Of a DNA stretch of 64,000 nucleotides, positions 18,343 through 27,045 are shown one piece after another. A program made the translations under genes and the position numbers. Location: contig NZ_CP081155.1 of NCBI RefSeq assembly GCF_025141175.1, positions 2,509,001-2,573,000 of the forward strand, written 5' to 3'. Each line of letters begins with the position of its first letter. The stretch's first letter is position 1. The stretch comes from Jannaschia sp. M317 (lineage in GTDB: Bacteria; Pseudomonadota; Alphaproteobacteria; Rhodobacterales; Rhodobacteraceae). Below the pieces are notes generated by a model. It did no database searches and was not told the DNA's origin. It worked only from the letters and a program-made list of their open reading frames with translations.

Positions 18343-19652
18343 CCGCGATTGATCTGGACGCGACCAAGTTCGAAGCTGAAAAACTGTTTCAACGCAAGCG
18401 CATGATCGGTTTTGGCATCCCTGCCGTCATTGCCGTCTATCTGGTTTACATCTTCTTCGCCTTCAACCTGCAGGGCCTGGCGGGCCGGGCCAATCTGGAA
18501 AACGCAATCACGCTCGCGTCGGACAGTTGGTCCCACAAAGTCCATGTCACCCGCGACAACCGCTCGGGCGAGATCACATATGCCGTCGAGGGCGAGCGTA
18601 AGGGCACCTATCCCGATGGCATGCGGCCCGATTGGGTCAGCGGGCAAGAGATCCTCACCATTGATCTGGGTGCCGATCACATCGTGCGCTACCTGCCGGA
18701 AAACCGGACTGAAATCGAGATCCCCGGCTTTCAGTTGATCGAAGTCCAGGCCCAGGGACGCAGCCTTCTGGCCAACCTGCCCGACGATCTGCCCGACTGG
18801 ATTTCCGCCTCGAACCGCCGCATCGGGATCACGACGCCCGAGGGCCGCATCACGCTTACCGGGGCCCGGACCGAGGTATTCAACTATTTCCCCGGATGGG
18901 AGCTGTTCTGGTTCACGCTCGATAGCCCCTATCACGGCCATGGCATCGGGACGATCCTGTTCGGTGACCGTCTGGACCCCGCGCGATCAAACATTTCGGG
19001 GGCCATCCACGACTGGTGGAACAACGCCATGTGGCGCCACAAAGACGTGGCCTGGGCGATTGGTGAAACGATCCTGATGGCGTTCCTTGGCACGATGGGG
19101 GCTGCGATCATCGCGCTGCCGCTTGGCTTTCTGGCGGCCAAACGTTTCTCGCCCATCATGCTGCTCCGCGCTGCGACGCGCCGGCTGTTCGATTTCGTAC
19201 GCGGTGTCGATGCGCTGATCTGGACAGTGGTTCTGGCCCGTGCCTTTGGCCCCGGTCCGCTGACCGGCGCATTGGCGATCCTGATCACCGACACTGGCAC
19301 CTTCGGCAAGATCTTCTCCGAAGCGCTTGAGAATGTGGACCAAAAACAGATCGAAGGGATCTCCTCGACTGGTGCGAAACCGCTGCAACGCTACCGGTTT
19401 GGCGTCATTCCGCAACTGGTGCCGGTGCTGCTGGCCCAAATCCTCTACTTCCTGGAGTCCAACACGCGTTCCGCCACCATCATCGGTGCAATCACCGGCG
19501 GAGGCATCGGCCTGATGCTGACCCAGGCGATCCAGACGCAGAAGGATTGGGAAGAAGTCGCCTATTACATCGTCCTGATCATCGCCATGGTGATGTTCAT
19601 GGATTGGTTTTCGGGATGGCTGCGTGGCAAGCTGATCGGGCGCAAGGATTGA
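18339..19652 (+). CDS. phnE: Phosphonate ABC transporter permease 2, with periplasmic insertion
   Basis: Product of 437 residues, well above the about 270 of a standard PhnE. The extra length is a soluble insertion at about residues 45-235 between the first helix (GIPAVIAVYLVYIFFAFNL) and the transport domain. The latter begins DVAWAIGETILMAFLGTMGA and carries RLFDFVRGVDALIWTVVL and the coupling loop GISSTGAKPLQRYRFGVIPQ. The alphaproteobacterial phnE1/phnE2 arrangement is known; the insertion may help dock PhnD. Overlap at the start is four bases and at the stop one base (TGATG) with the SDR gene. Confidence 0.93.
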   Translation: MTAIDLDATKFEAEKLFQRKRMIGFGIPAVIAVYLVYIFFAFNLQGLAGRANLENAITLASDSWSHKVHVTRDNRSGEITYAVEGERKGTYPDGMRPDWVSGQEILTIDLGADHIVRYLPENRTEIEIPGFQLIEVQAQGRSLLANLPDDLPDWISASNRRIGITTPEGRITLTGARTEVFNYFPGWELFWFTLDSPYHGHGIGTILFGDRLDPARSNISGAIHDWWNNAMWRHKDVAWAIGETILMAFLGTMGAAIIALPLGFLAAKRFSPIMLLRAATRRLFDFVRGVDALIWTVVLARAFGPGPLTGALAILITDTGTFGKIFSEALENVDQKQIEGISSTGAKPLQRYRFGVIPQLVPVLLAQILYFLESNTRSATIIGAITGGGIGLMLTQAIQTQKDWEEVAYYIVLIIAMVMFMDWFSGWLRGKLIGRKD

Positions 19653-20293
19653 TGGCGCGGATTCTAGTTACTGGCACCAATCGAGGGATCGGAGCGGCGC
19701 TTTTCAGAAATGCACAAGCGGCTGGTCACGAACCGATGGGGACAACCCGCGACGGGCGCGATCAAACCGTCGCCCTGACCCTGGATGATCCGGACACCAT
19801 TGCTACACAGCTTGCTGAAATTGGCCCACTGGACATATTGATCAACAATGCAGGCGTCATCACGCCTGCGAGGCAGTGGCCATTGGACATGGACTTCCAA
19901 GGTTTTTCCCATTGCCTGTCCGTGAACGCGATTGCCCCATTGGCCGTTGCCCAAGCCGTTCTGCCTCGGCTGCGTGAAAGTGCGGCCCCGAAGATCCTGA
20001 CGATCTCGTCCCAGATGGCGTGGATGGGATATCGAAAGGCGGATCGCATTGCGTATCGCGCATCCAAGGCCGCAGTCAACAAGGTGATGCAGGGCTTGGC
20101 GACGGCGCTGGAACCCGAAGGCATTCCAGTGGCTTTGGTCGATCCCGGCTGGGTTCGCACGGACATGGGCGGCGCCGCAGCCGACGAAGATCCCGACGAG
20201 GTCGCGAAGGGCATCCTGGCCATCGCTGAACGCCTGACAATCCAGGACACCGGAAAGTTCTTTCGCTTTACCGGAGAAGAAAGAGAATTCTGA
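19652..20293 (+). CDS. Short-chain dehydrogenase/reductase in phosphonate operon
   Basis: Product of 213 residues from the ATG overlapping the phnE2 stop. Classical SDR features: cofactor loop [11 protein letters not shown] (residues 7-17), NNAG, Ser in [10 protein letters not shown], and the YxxxK pair in [22 protein letters not shown] closes the substrate site. It is NAD(P)-dependent; the first-strand region has TTRDGRD in place of an acidic end, which leans toward NADP, weakly. Being tightly coupled to phnE2, it may oxidise or reduce an aldehyde or alcohol released from a phosphonate side chain. That role is inference. Confidence 0.88.
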   Translation: MARILVTGTNRGIGAALFRNAQAAGHEPMGTTRDGRDQTVALTLDDPDTIATQLAEIGPLDILINNAGVITPARQWPLDMDFQGFSHCLSVNAIAPLAVAQAVLPRLRESAAPKILTISSQMAWMGYRKADRIAYRASKAAVNKVMQGLATALEPEGIPVALVDPGWVRTDMGGAAADEDPDEVAKGILAIAERLTIQDTGKFFRFTGEEREF

Positions 20294-20295
20294 AA

Positions 20296-20913
20296 ATGCC
20301 TCGCCTATCCGCCGATACCCCCTTTATCCACCCCGAGTGCGAGATCACGAATAGCAGGTTTGGCGCATTCGTCGAAATCGGCAAAGGCAGCCGTGTCTCG
20401 CATTCGGTTTTCGGCGACTACAGCTATTGCGACCGTTACGCCGACGTCGCCAATGCACAGATCGGAAAGTTCGCCAATATCGCCGCCTTTTCGCGCATCG
20501 GAGCTACGGATCACCCACTGGGTACCGCCGCATGTCACCACTTCCTGTATCGGTCACACGACTATTGGGAGGATGCGACAAACGACGAGGATTTCTTTGC
20601 GCATCGCAAATCCCGTATCGCGCGCATTGGTCATGATACCTGGATCGGGGCCGGGGCGATGATCAAGCCAGAGGTCACTCTGGGTGACGGTGCGGTTGTG
20701 GCCGCGGGGGCCGTTGTGACCAAGGATGTAGACCCCTACACCATCGTGGCCGGCGCGCCGGCCAAACCCTTGCGCCAACGCCAGCCGCGCGAAATTGCCG
20801 ACCGGCTCATCGCGCTGGCCTGGTGGGATTGGTCCCACGATGCGCTGCGTGTGGCGCTCAAGGATTTCCGTGCCCTCGATGCGGAAACCTTTCTTGATCG
20901 GTACGATGGCTGA
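20296..20913 (+). CDS. Hexapeptide-repeat transferase-like phosphonate protein
   Basis: Product of 205 residues with left-handed beta-helix repeats: [28 protein letters not shown], then [19 protein letters not shown] and, later, [22 protein letters not shown] and [24 protein letters not shown]. The length and the C-terminal [13 protein letters not shown] match the family found in C-P lyase loci and annotated as phosphonate metabolism transferase of the hexapeptide class. An acetyltransferase role, comparable to PhnO acting on aminoalkylphosphonates, is plausible but unproven. It ends the phnCDE unit, two bases after the SDR stop. Confidence 0.88.
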   Translation: MPRLSADTPFIHPECEITNSRFGAFVEIGKGSRVSHSVFGDYSYCDRYADVANAQIGKFANIAAFSRIGATDHPLGTAACHHFLYRSHDYWEDATNDEDFFAHRKSRIARIGHDTWIGAGAMIKPEVTLGDGAVVAAGAVVTKDVDPYTIVAGAPAKPLRQRQPREIADRLIALAWWDWSHDALRVALKDFRALDAETFLDRYDG

Positions 20914-20954
20914 CGACGTGCAACATCGGCTAGACGAGGTTTAGCGCAGCCATC

Positions 20955-20987
20955 GGCCCCTGCATGGGTCGCTGCAGGACCGGGGCC
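20955..20987. terminator. Possible terminator between convergent phn units
   Basis: GGCCCC and GGGGCC form a 6-bp outer stem with an inner TGCA/TGCA pairing, between the convergent hexapeptide gene and phnF. There is no T-run. Confidence 0.3.
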
Positions 20988-21035
20988 TGCCCTGGCGGAC
21001 AAAGGACATGGCCTGGCCGCGGATCAGGGCCGGGC

Positions 21036-21755
21036 CTACCCCCCGAGCGTCAGGGTCACGCGATCTCCGGCGAACCATGTCCGGCCGTATTCGACCGGCG
21101 CGCCTTGTGCGCTTTGGTTGACGCTCGATGATCTCAACAACGGATCGCCTTCGGCCACCTGCAGCAACAGTGCATTGGTCGCGGTGGCACGGACAGCCGT
21201 CAAACGGGTCGAGACCCGTATGTAGTCGTCGACGCCTACCCGGAGCAGCGCTTGCGTCACGCTGCTGGTTGCCCGCAATGCAGCAGGGATCCCAGGAAGA
21301 CGCCCCAGGGGGAACAGACTTTCGAACACGGCAATCGGCTGACCATCCGCCAGCGAAAGACCGTGATAGGCACAGACCGGATCGCCCGCTTCTATCTGCA
21401 GCGCGTGGGCCTCGCCCCTCGTTGCCGCCCGCTCTTCCAAGGCCAGGACCCGCTTTTCGGGTCTGCGGCCAGCGGCGATCAGATTTTCGTGGAACCTGAC
21501 CCGGTTGCCAATCGGATAGTCGGTTGGCGTTGCCGCCACAAAGGCCCCCGCCCCCCGACGGGTTCGGACAAGCCCCTCCTCGACCAATGCCGAGATGCCG
21601 TGGCGAACCGTATGGCGATTGACGCCAAACCGCTCCGCGAGGGCCGCCTCCGTCGGCAGCTTGTCACCGGGGCCATAGCGACCCTCGGCGATATCGCTGC
21701 GCAGGGCATCCGCGATGGCCTTCCAGATTGGGGTTTTGCCTGATCCGTTACGCAA
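21036..21755 (-). CDS. phnF: GntR/HutC-family phosphonate regulator
   Basis: Product of about 239 residues. The N-terminal winged helix has TPIWKAIADALRSDIAEGRYGPGDKLPTE, then AALAERFGVNRHTVRHGISALVEEGLVRTRRGAG. The C-terminal UTRA effector domain runs from about residue 90 (ERAATRGEAHALQIEAGDPVC). No in-frame ATG exists: a stop lies two codons upstream of TTG 21755, so TTG is the likely start. Such PhnF proteins repress phn operons in response to an effector. It is divergent from phnG with 82 bases between, where its operator should lie. Confidence 0.88.
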   Translation of the reverse strand: MRNGSGKTPIWKAIADALRSDIAEGRYGPGDKLPTEAALAERFGVNRHTVRHGISALVEEGLVRTRRGAGAFVAATPTDYPIGNRVRFHENLIAAGRRPEKRVLALEERAATRGEAHALQIEAGDPVCAYHGLSLADGQPIAVFESLFPLGRLPGIPAALRATSSVTQALLRVGVDDYIRVSTRLTAVRATATNALLLQVAEGDPLLRSSSVNQSAQGAPVEYGRTWFAGDRVTLTLGG

Positions 21756-21798
21756 ATTTCACAAAACTCTTCTGTCGCTGCATCGCGATTACGATAAG

Positions 21799-21816
21799 AT
21801 ATGTATAGTTGTATAT
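21799..21816. promoter_or_regulatory. Candidate PhnF operator
   Basis: ATATGTATAGTTGTATAT is an AT-rich imperfect dyad with two TGTATA blocks, 22 bases before phnG in an otherwise GC-rich sequence. HutC-type GntR repressors bind GTnTAnAC-like palindromes, so this fits roughly but not exactly. Confidence 0.4.
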
Positions 21817-21837
21817 GAAACGGAAAAAGTTGTCGAG

Positions 21838-22293
21838 ATGAAAGACACTCTGCATGAAAATGGTCCTCGCAAAGCCTGGATGAGCCTGCTGGCCAAGGCG
21901 CCAGAGGGCCGTGCAGCGGCTTTGCTGGATGCGGCAACTGTGCGCCCTGCGTTCACCTGGCTGCGTGCGCCAGAGATCGGCAGCACCATGGTCCGCGCCC
22001 GCGCCGGGGCGACGGGCGCGCCATTCAACCTGGGCGAGATGACGGTGACCCGCTGTGCGCTGACCTTGCAGACCGGCGAGGTTGGGCACGCCTATATCCA
22101 AGGGCGTCGCAAGGCCGATGCAGAGGCCGCGGCCTTGATTGACGCGCTCATGCAGACCGCTTTGGCGGACGATCTGCGCGTGTCCGTGCTTGATCCGTTG
22201 AAGACCGGACTGGACGCCGCAAAGGCCGCGCGCGCCGGCAAGGCCGCGGCCACGAAGGTCGAATTTTTCACCATGGCCCGAGGAGAAGACTGA
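21838..22293 (+). CDS. phnG: C-P lyase core subunit PhnG
   Basis: Product of 151 residues from ATG 21838. PhnG pattern: RKAWMSLLAKAPEGRAAALL, then LRAPEIGSTMVRARAGATGAPFNLGEMTVTRC, VGHAYIQGRRKADAEAAAL and a C-terminal DPLKTGLDAAKAARAGKAAATKV that ends VEFFTMARG. PhnG is part of the PhnGHIJ core complex that transfers the phosphonate to ribose-triphosphate. It is the first gene of the catabolic operon, one base from overlapping phnH (TGATG). Confidence 0.95.
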   Translation: MKDTLHENGPRKAWMSLLAKAPEGRAAALLDAATVRPAFTWLRAPEIGSTMVRARAGATGAPFNLGEMTVTRCALTLQTGEVGHAYIQGRRKADAEAAALIDALMQTALADDLRVSVLDPLKTGLDAAKAARAGKAAATKVEFFTMARGED

Positions 22294-22856
22294 TGCAGGC
22301 TGAAACCCTCTCTGGCGGTTTCGCCGATCCAGCCATCGGGGCCTCCCACGCGTTCCGCAGCGTGATGGAGGCAATGGCACGTCCGGGCACCGTGCAGGAC
22401 ATGACCGGCGCCACGCCCCCTGCCCCGCTTTCACCCGCAGCAGGGGCCGTCTTGCTGACGCTTTGCGACGCCGAAACGCCGATCCATCTGGCCGGCGACG
22501 TCGACTGCGACGCGGTTCAGGCCTGGATCGCCTTTCATACCGGTGCGCCGCTGACTGGCCCGTCCCATTGCATGTTTGCCATTGGCACGTGGGGGGCGCT
22601 TGCGCCGATTTCAGCCTATCCCATCGGCACGTCCGAATACCCTGACCGCTCTGCCACGCTGATCGTGGAATGCCCCACGCTCGCGGCTGCGGGGGCGACC
22701 CTGACCGGTCCCGGCATCAAGGACCACGCGGCGCTGTCCCTGCCCGACGTGGCCACGTTCCAGTCCAACAGCGCGCTGTTCCCGCTTGGTCTCGACTTCA
22801 TCCTGACCAGTGGCGACCGCATCGCGGCGCTGCCCCGAACGACGAAGGTGTCCTGA
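22293..22856 (+). CDS. phnH: C-P lyase core subunit PhnH
   Basis: Product of 187 residues. PhnH features: GGFADPAIGASHAFRSVMEAMARPG at the start, then LLTLCDAETPIHL, FHTGAPLTGPSHCMFAIGTW, GTSEYPDRSATLIVECP and LTGPGIKDHAALSLPD, ending NSALFPLGLDFILTSGDRIAALPRTTKV. PhnH is a PLP-transferase-like fold without PLP that dimerises within the core complex. It overlaps phnG and phnI by single bases, so stoichiometric translation is expected. Confidence 0.95.
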   Translation: MQAETLSGGFADPAIGASHAFRSVMEAMARPGTVQDMTGATPPAPLSPAAGAVLLTLCDAETPIHLAGDVDCDAVQAWIAFHTGAPLTGPSHCMFAIGTWGALAPISAYPIGTSEYPDRSATLIVECPTLAAAGATLTGPGIKDHAALSLPDVATFQSNSALFPLGLDFILTSGDRIAALPRTTKVS

Positions 22857-23944
22857 TGTACGTCGCTGTCAAAGGTGGAGAGCGGGCGATCGAAAACGCC
22901 CATGCATGGCTGGCCGAAGAGCGCCGGGGCGATGCAGACATCGCCGAGCTGAGCATCGCGCAAATCCGCGAACAGCTGAGCCTGGCCATCAATCGCGTCA
23001 TGGCCGAAGGCTCGCTTTTTGACCCTGATCTCGCTGCTCTCGCGATCAAGCAGGCACGCGGCGATCTGATCGAGGCTGTCTTCCTGATCCGGGCCTATCG
23101 CACCACGCTGCCCCGCTTCGGTGCGTCAAGACCGGTCGATACCGGTGCGATGGCCTGTGACAGACGCATCTCGGCCACGTTCAAGGACCTTCCTGGCGGT
23201 CAGGTCTTGGGGCCGACGTTCGACTACACCCACCGTCTGCTGGATTTCAAACTGGCCGCCGATGGCGACGTCCCCGAAGCCCCCAGCCGGGCGACAGATG
23301 CGGGCGACGTGCCACATGTGACCGAATTTCTGAACCGTGAGGGGCTGATCGAAGAGGCCCCGCAGGATGACACGCCGCCCCCTGACCTGACCCGAGAGCC
23401 GCTGGAAATGCCAGCGGACCGCGCCCTGCGGCTTCAGGCGCTGACCCGCGCTGACGAAGGCTTCATTCTTGGCTTGGCCTATTCGACGCAACGGGGATAC
23501 GGGCGCAACCATGCGTTCGTGGGTGAGCTGCGGATCGGGTCGGTTCCCGTCGAAATGGAAATCCCCGAACTGGGCTTTGCCATCGAAATCGGGGACGTGA
23601 CGCTGACCGAATGCGAAACGGTCAATCAGTTCACCGGCTCCAAGACCGAGCCACCTCAGTTTACGCGCGGCTATGGTCTGGTGTTCGGTCAGACCGAGCG
23701 CAAGGCGATCTCGATGGCCTTGGTCGATCGCGCGCTGCGGTGGGAAGAACTGGGCGAAGACAACGTCGGTGCCCCGGCACAGGACGCGGAGTTCGTGCTG
23801 TACCATGCGGATAATATCCAGGCGACGGGCTTCCTCGAACACATCAAGCTGCCGCACTACGTCGACTTTCAGTCCGAATTGGAACTGGTGCGCAAACTGC
23901 GCCGCGAGGCAGGTGCCGATCAGGTGCAGGAGGCCGCGGAATGA
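22856..23944 (+). CDS. phnI: C-P lyase core subunit PhnI
   Basis: Product of 362 residues from the ATG overlapping the phnH stop (MYVAVKGGERAIENAHAWL). Conserved PhnI stretches: IREQLSLAINRVMAEGSL, AIKQARGDLIEAVFLIRAYR, RLQALTRADEGFILGLAYST, QRGYGRNHAFVGELRIG and ECETVNQFTGSK, then FTRGYGLVFGQTERKAISMALVD and HADNIQATGFLEHIKLPHYVDFQ. PhnI displaces adenine from ATP by the phosphonate with PhnG and PhnH. Length equals the family norm. It overlaps by four bases the HAD gene that separates it from phnJ. Confidence 0.96.
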   Translation: MYVAVKGGERAIENAHAWLAEERRGDADIAELSIAQIREQLSLAINRVMAEGSLFDPDLAALAIKQARGDLIEAVFLIRAYRTTLPRFGASRPVDTGAMACDRRISATFKDLPGGQVLGPTFDYTHRLLDFKLAADGDVPEAPSRATDAGDVPHVTEFLNREGLIEEAPQDDTPPPDLTREPLEMPADRALRLQALTRADEGFILGLAYSTQRGYGRNHAFVGELRIGSVPVEMEIPELGFAIEIGDVTLTECETVNQFTGSKTEPPQFTRGYGLVFGQTERKAISMALVDRALRWEELGEDNVGAPAQDAEFVLYHADNIQATGFLEHIKLPHYVDFQSELELVRKLRREAGADQVQEAAE

Positions 23945-24540
23945 CCGTCGATACGGTGGTTTTCGACATCGGTGGCGTGCTGGTGGATTGGCAGCCGCAC
24001 CTGGCGTGGGTCGATGACCTTGATGACGCGGGCGCACGGGCCTTTCTGGGGCGGGTCGGGTTCGACAAGATCAATTTCGCCTGTGACGGCGGGGCGACCT
24101 TTGGACAGGCCGCAGGTCTGATCAAGGACCCGCAGGACGCGGCGTGGCTGGCGCAATACGTGGCGCGCTATACCCGCACCGTTCCCGATAAGCTGACCGA
24201 GACATGGGACATTCTGTATGCCCTCCGGGATCGGGGCGTGGCGCTTCATGCCATCACCAATTGGTCAGCCGAGACATGGCCCGAAGGCTTGAAGGTGCAC
24301 CCCGAACTGGACCAGGTTTTCGGCACAACGGTCGTGTCCGGTCAGTTGGGCATCCTGAAACCCAGCACCGAAATCTACAGAACCTTGTGTCAACGGGCGC
24401 AGGTGCGTCCTGATCAATGTGTCTTTGTGGATGACGGGCTTCACAATTGCCTTGGCGCACAGGCGGCGGGCATGGACGCGATCCATTTCACTGGTGCCGC
24501 CTCCCTGCGCACAGAGCTAGCCACCAGAGGACTGCTGTAA
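23941..24540 (+). CDS. HAD-family hydrolase inserted between phnI and phnJ
   Basis: Product of 199 residues with all HAD motifs: motif I DIGGVLVDW (nucleophile Asp9), motif II AITNWSAETW, motif III Lys in GILKPSTEIY and motif IV CVFVDDGLHN. It belongs to the YihX-like/haloacid-dehalogenase-like subgroup of small phosphatases. The gene overlaps phnI by four bases but is followed by a 190-base gap before phnJ, so it appears to have been inserted into the usual phnI-phnJ junction. A phosphatase here could act on a phosphorylated ribose or a phosphonate-derived ester; the substrate is unknown. Confidence 0.88.
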   Translation: MTVDTVVFDIGGVLVDWQPHLAWVDDLDDAGARAFLGRVGFDKINFACDGGATFGQAAGLIKDPQDAAWLAQYVARYTRTVPDKLTETWDILYALRDRGVALHAITNWSAETWPEGLKVHPELDQVFGTTVVSGQLGILKPSTEIYRTLCQRAQVRPDQCVFVDDGLHNCLGAQAAGMDAIHFTGAASLRTELATRGLL

Positions 24541-24730
24541 TGTGGTGCCAGACGCCCTCCGGACGTTGCGCGGGCAGGTGCGCCGGATCGGCCGCGTGCA
24601 TCGATCAATCAGCCCCTCGAACCCTACATTTCGTCGGGCAGGACCGGTGCAAGACAGGTCAGGCTCCGCCCCCCAAAGCACGCGAAGACAACCATTTTCA
24701 TGCGCCCCGCGAGAACTGCGAGACAGTCCT

Positions 24731-25591
24731 GTGACACATCAAGACGCCTACAATTTTGCTTACCTCGACGAACAGACCAAGCGGATGATCCGTCGTGCGA
24801 TACTCAAGGGATTGGCCATCCCCGGCTATCAGGTTCCCTTCGCCTCGCGAGAGATGCCGATGCCCTATGGCTGGGGTACGGGCGGCGTGCAGGTGTCGGC
24901 AGCCGTGCTGACACCGGACGATACGTTCAAGGTGATTGATCAGGGGGCGGATGACACGACGAACGCAGTCTCGATCCGCACCTTTTTCGAACGCACGGCA
25001 GGGGTCGCCACGACCACGGCCACCAGCGACGCCACGGTGATCCAGACCCGCCACCGCATCCCCGAAGAACCACTGACCGAAGGCCAGATCCTGGTCTATC
25101 AGGTGCCGATCCCGGAACCGCTGCGTTTTCTTGAGCCGCGCGAAAGCGAGACCCGCAAGATGCACAGTCTTGAGGAATATGGGTTGATGCATGTGAAGCT
25201 CTATGAGGACATCAGTCGCCACGGGCACATCGCGACCTCCTATGCCTATCCGGTCAAGGTCGAGGGGCGCTATGTCATGGACCCCTCGCCAATTCCGAAA
25301 TTCGACAATCCGAAACTGGCCGACATGGCCGCGATACAGCTTTTCGGGGCGGGCCGTGAGCAGCGGATTTACGCGTTGCCGCCCTATACCGAGGTCGTCA
25401 GCCTCGATTTCGAGGATCACCCGTTCGAGCCCTCCAAGGCCGATCACCCCTGCGGAATGTGCGCCGCGACCGACAGCTATCTCGACGAACTGATTATCGA
25501 CGACGCAGGCGGGCGGATGTTCGTGTGCTCCGACACCGATTATTGCGAGGCCCGTCAGGCGGCGGGCCACAAGGGAAAGGACGCGGCATGA
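24731..25591 (+). CDS. phnJ: Carbon-phosphorus lyase, radical SAM subunit PhnJ
   Basis: Product of 286 residues starting with GTG at 24731. With this start the catalytic residues fall at the same numbers as in E. coli PhnJ: C241-x2-C244-x21-C266 for the [4Fe-4S] cluster, C272 (in CSDTDYCEAR) for the thiyl radical and G32 (PGYQVPF) for the glycyl radical. That agreement fixes the start. PhnJ cleaves the C-P bond of ribose 1-phosphonate 5-phosphate to give the cyclic phosphate and alkane. Conserved PYGWGTGGVQVS and LFGAGREQRIYALPPYTEVV are present. It overlaps phnK as ATGA. Confidence 0.97.
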   Translation: MTHQDAYNFAYLDEQTKRMIRRAILKGLAIPGYQVPFASREMPMPYGWGTGGVQVSAAVLTPDDTFKVIDQGADDTTNAVSIRTFFERTAGVATTTATSDATVIQTRHRIPEEPLTEGQILVYQVPIPEPLRFLEPRESETRKMHSLEEYGLMHVKLYEDISRHGHIATSYAYPVKVEGRYVMDPSPIPKFDNPKLADMAAIQLFGAGREQRIYALPPYTEVVSLDFEDHPFEPSKADHPCGMCAATDSYLDELIIDDAGGRMFVCSDTDYCEARQAAGHKGKDAA

Positions 25592-26358
25592 CGCCTTTGC
25601 TGTCTGTTCAGGGCGTGACCAAACGCTATGGAACTCATATCGGCTGCGCGGATGTGTCGTTCGACCTATACCCCGGTGAGGTCATGGGCATTGTCGGCGA
25701 AAGCGGATCGGGCAAGTCGACCTTGCTGAACTGCCTGGCTGGGCATTTGGCCCCCGATGCGGGTCAGGTCGTGTTCGACACCCGCGCGCAAGGCCCCCGT
25801 GACACGATCACCATGTCAGAACCCGAGCGCAGAATGCTCGGCAGAACCGATTGGGCCTTTGTCCACCAGCACGCCCGCGACGGACTGCGCATGGGCGTCA
25901 GCGCCGGCGGCAATGTGGGCGAACGTCTGATGGCAGTGGGGGAACACCACTATGGCGACATTCGCGACAAGGCCACCGACTGGCTGGGACGGGTGGAAAT
26001 CGATGCCGCGCGCGTCGATGACCGGCCCACAACCTTTTCAGGCGGCATGCAGCAGCGTTTGCAAATTGCCCGCAACCTGGTGACCGGGCCAAGGTTGGTT
26101 TTCATGGATGAACCCACCGGCGGGCTGGATGTGTCGGTTCAGGCGCGCCTGCTGGACCTTGTGCGCGGTCTGGTGCGGGACATGGGGCTGTCGGCCATCA
26201 TCGTCACCCATGATCTGGCCGTGGTGCGCCTGCTGGCGGACCGGCTGATGGTCATGAAATCGGGCCATGTGGTCGAGGCGGGTCTGACCGACCAGGTGCT
26301 GGACGATCCACAGCATGCCTATAGCCAGCTTCTTGTCAGCTCTGTTTTGCAGGTGTGA
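25588..26358 (+). CDS. phnK: C-P lyase ABC-type subunit PhnK
   Basis: Product of 256 residues from ATG 25588. ABC ATPase with Walker A GESGSGKST (residues 37-45), signature FSGGMQQR and Walker B LVFMDEPTGGLD. LLSVQGVTKRYG at the start and the inserted DTITMSEPERRMLGRTDWAFVHQH segment are PhnK-like; the segment is absent from transport ATPases. PhnK binds the PhnGHIJ core rather than a membrane permease. The open frame runs upstream within phnJ but this start overlaps the phnJ stop as expected. Confidence 0.94.
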   Translation: MTPLLSVQGVTKRYGTHIGCADVSFDLYPGEVMGIVGESGSGKSTLLNCLAGHLAPDAGQVVFDTRAQGPRDTITMSEPERRMLGRTDWAFVHQHARDGLRMGVSAGGNVGERLMAVGEHHYGDIRDKATDWLGRVEIDAARVDDRPTTFSGGMQQRLQIARNLVTGPRLVFMDEPTGGLDVSVQARLLDLVRGLVRDMGLSAIIVTHDLAVVRLLADRLMVMKSGHVVEAGLTDQVLDDPQHAYSQLLVSSVLQV

Positions 26359-26361
26359 GCC

Positions 26362-27045
26362 ATGATTGAACTACGAAATGTGTCAAAGACGTTTACCCTG
26401 CACAATCAGGGGAGCGCCGTTATCGAAGTGATCAACGACGTGTCCTTTGCCATCGGCAAAGGCGAATGCGTGGCGCTGACCGGCGCCTCGGGTGCCGGGA
26501 AATCCACGCTGATGCGGATGATCTACGGCAACTATCTGACCCAGGCGGGCGAGATCCTCATCGGAGATGTCGACCTGGTCCAGGCCGAACCGCGCGAGGT
26601 GATCGCGCTGCGCCGCGAGGTGTTGGGCTATGTCAGTCAGTTCCTGCGCATCGTGCCCCGCGTGCCGACGCTGGATGTTGTCGCCGAACCGCTGCGCGCG
26701 GTGGGTGTCCCGGCCGCCGAGGCACAGGACCGCGCCCGCGCCCTGCTCGGTCAACTCAACATTCCCGAACGGCTCTGGTCCCTGTCGCCCACCACTTTCT
26801 CGGGTGGCGAGCAGCAGCGCGTGAACATCGCGCGCGGGTTTGCGCATCCCTACCCAGCGATGTTGCTGGACGAGCCAACCGCAAGCCTTGATGCGGCCAA
26901 TCGTGAGGTGGTGCTTTCGCTGATCGAAACGGCCAAGACACGCGGCGCGGCCATCATCGGCATCTTCCACGACGAGGCAGCGCGGGACCGGGTCTGCGAC
27001 CGCGAAATCGACGTCAGCCAATATACCCCACAGGTCGCCGCATGA
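26362..27045 (+). CDS. phnL: C-P lyase ABC-type subunit PhnL
   Basis: Product of 227 residues. Walker A GASGAGKST (residues 41-49), signature FSGGEQQR and Walker B AMLLDEPTASLD. MIELRNVSKTFTLHNQGSAVIEV and VLGYVSQFLRIVPRVPTLDVVAEPL are typical of PhnL, which associates with PhnK on the C-P lyase core. It starts three bases after the phnK stop and overlaps phnN by four bases, continuing the tightly coupled operon. Confidence 0.95.
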   Translation: MIELRNVSKTFTLHNQGSAVIEVINDVSFAIGKGECVALTGASGAGKSTLMRMIYGNYLTQAGEILIGDVDLVQAEPREVIALRREVLGYVSQFLRIVPRVPTLDVVAEPLRAVGVPAAEAQDRARALLGQLNIPERLWSLSPTTFSGGEQQRVNIARGFAHPYPAMLLDEPTASLDAANREVVLSLIETAKTRGAAIIGIFHDEAARDRVCDREIDVSQYTPQVAA

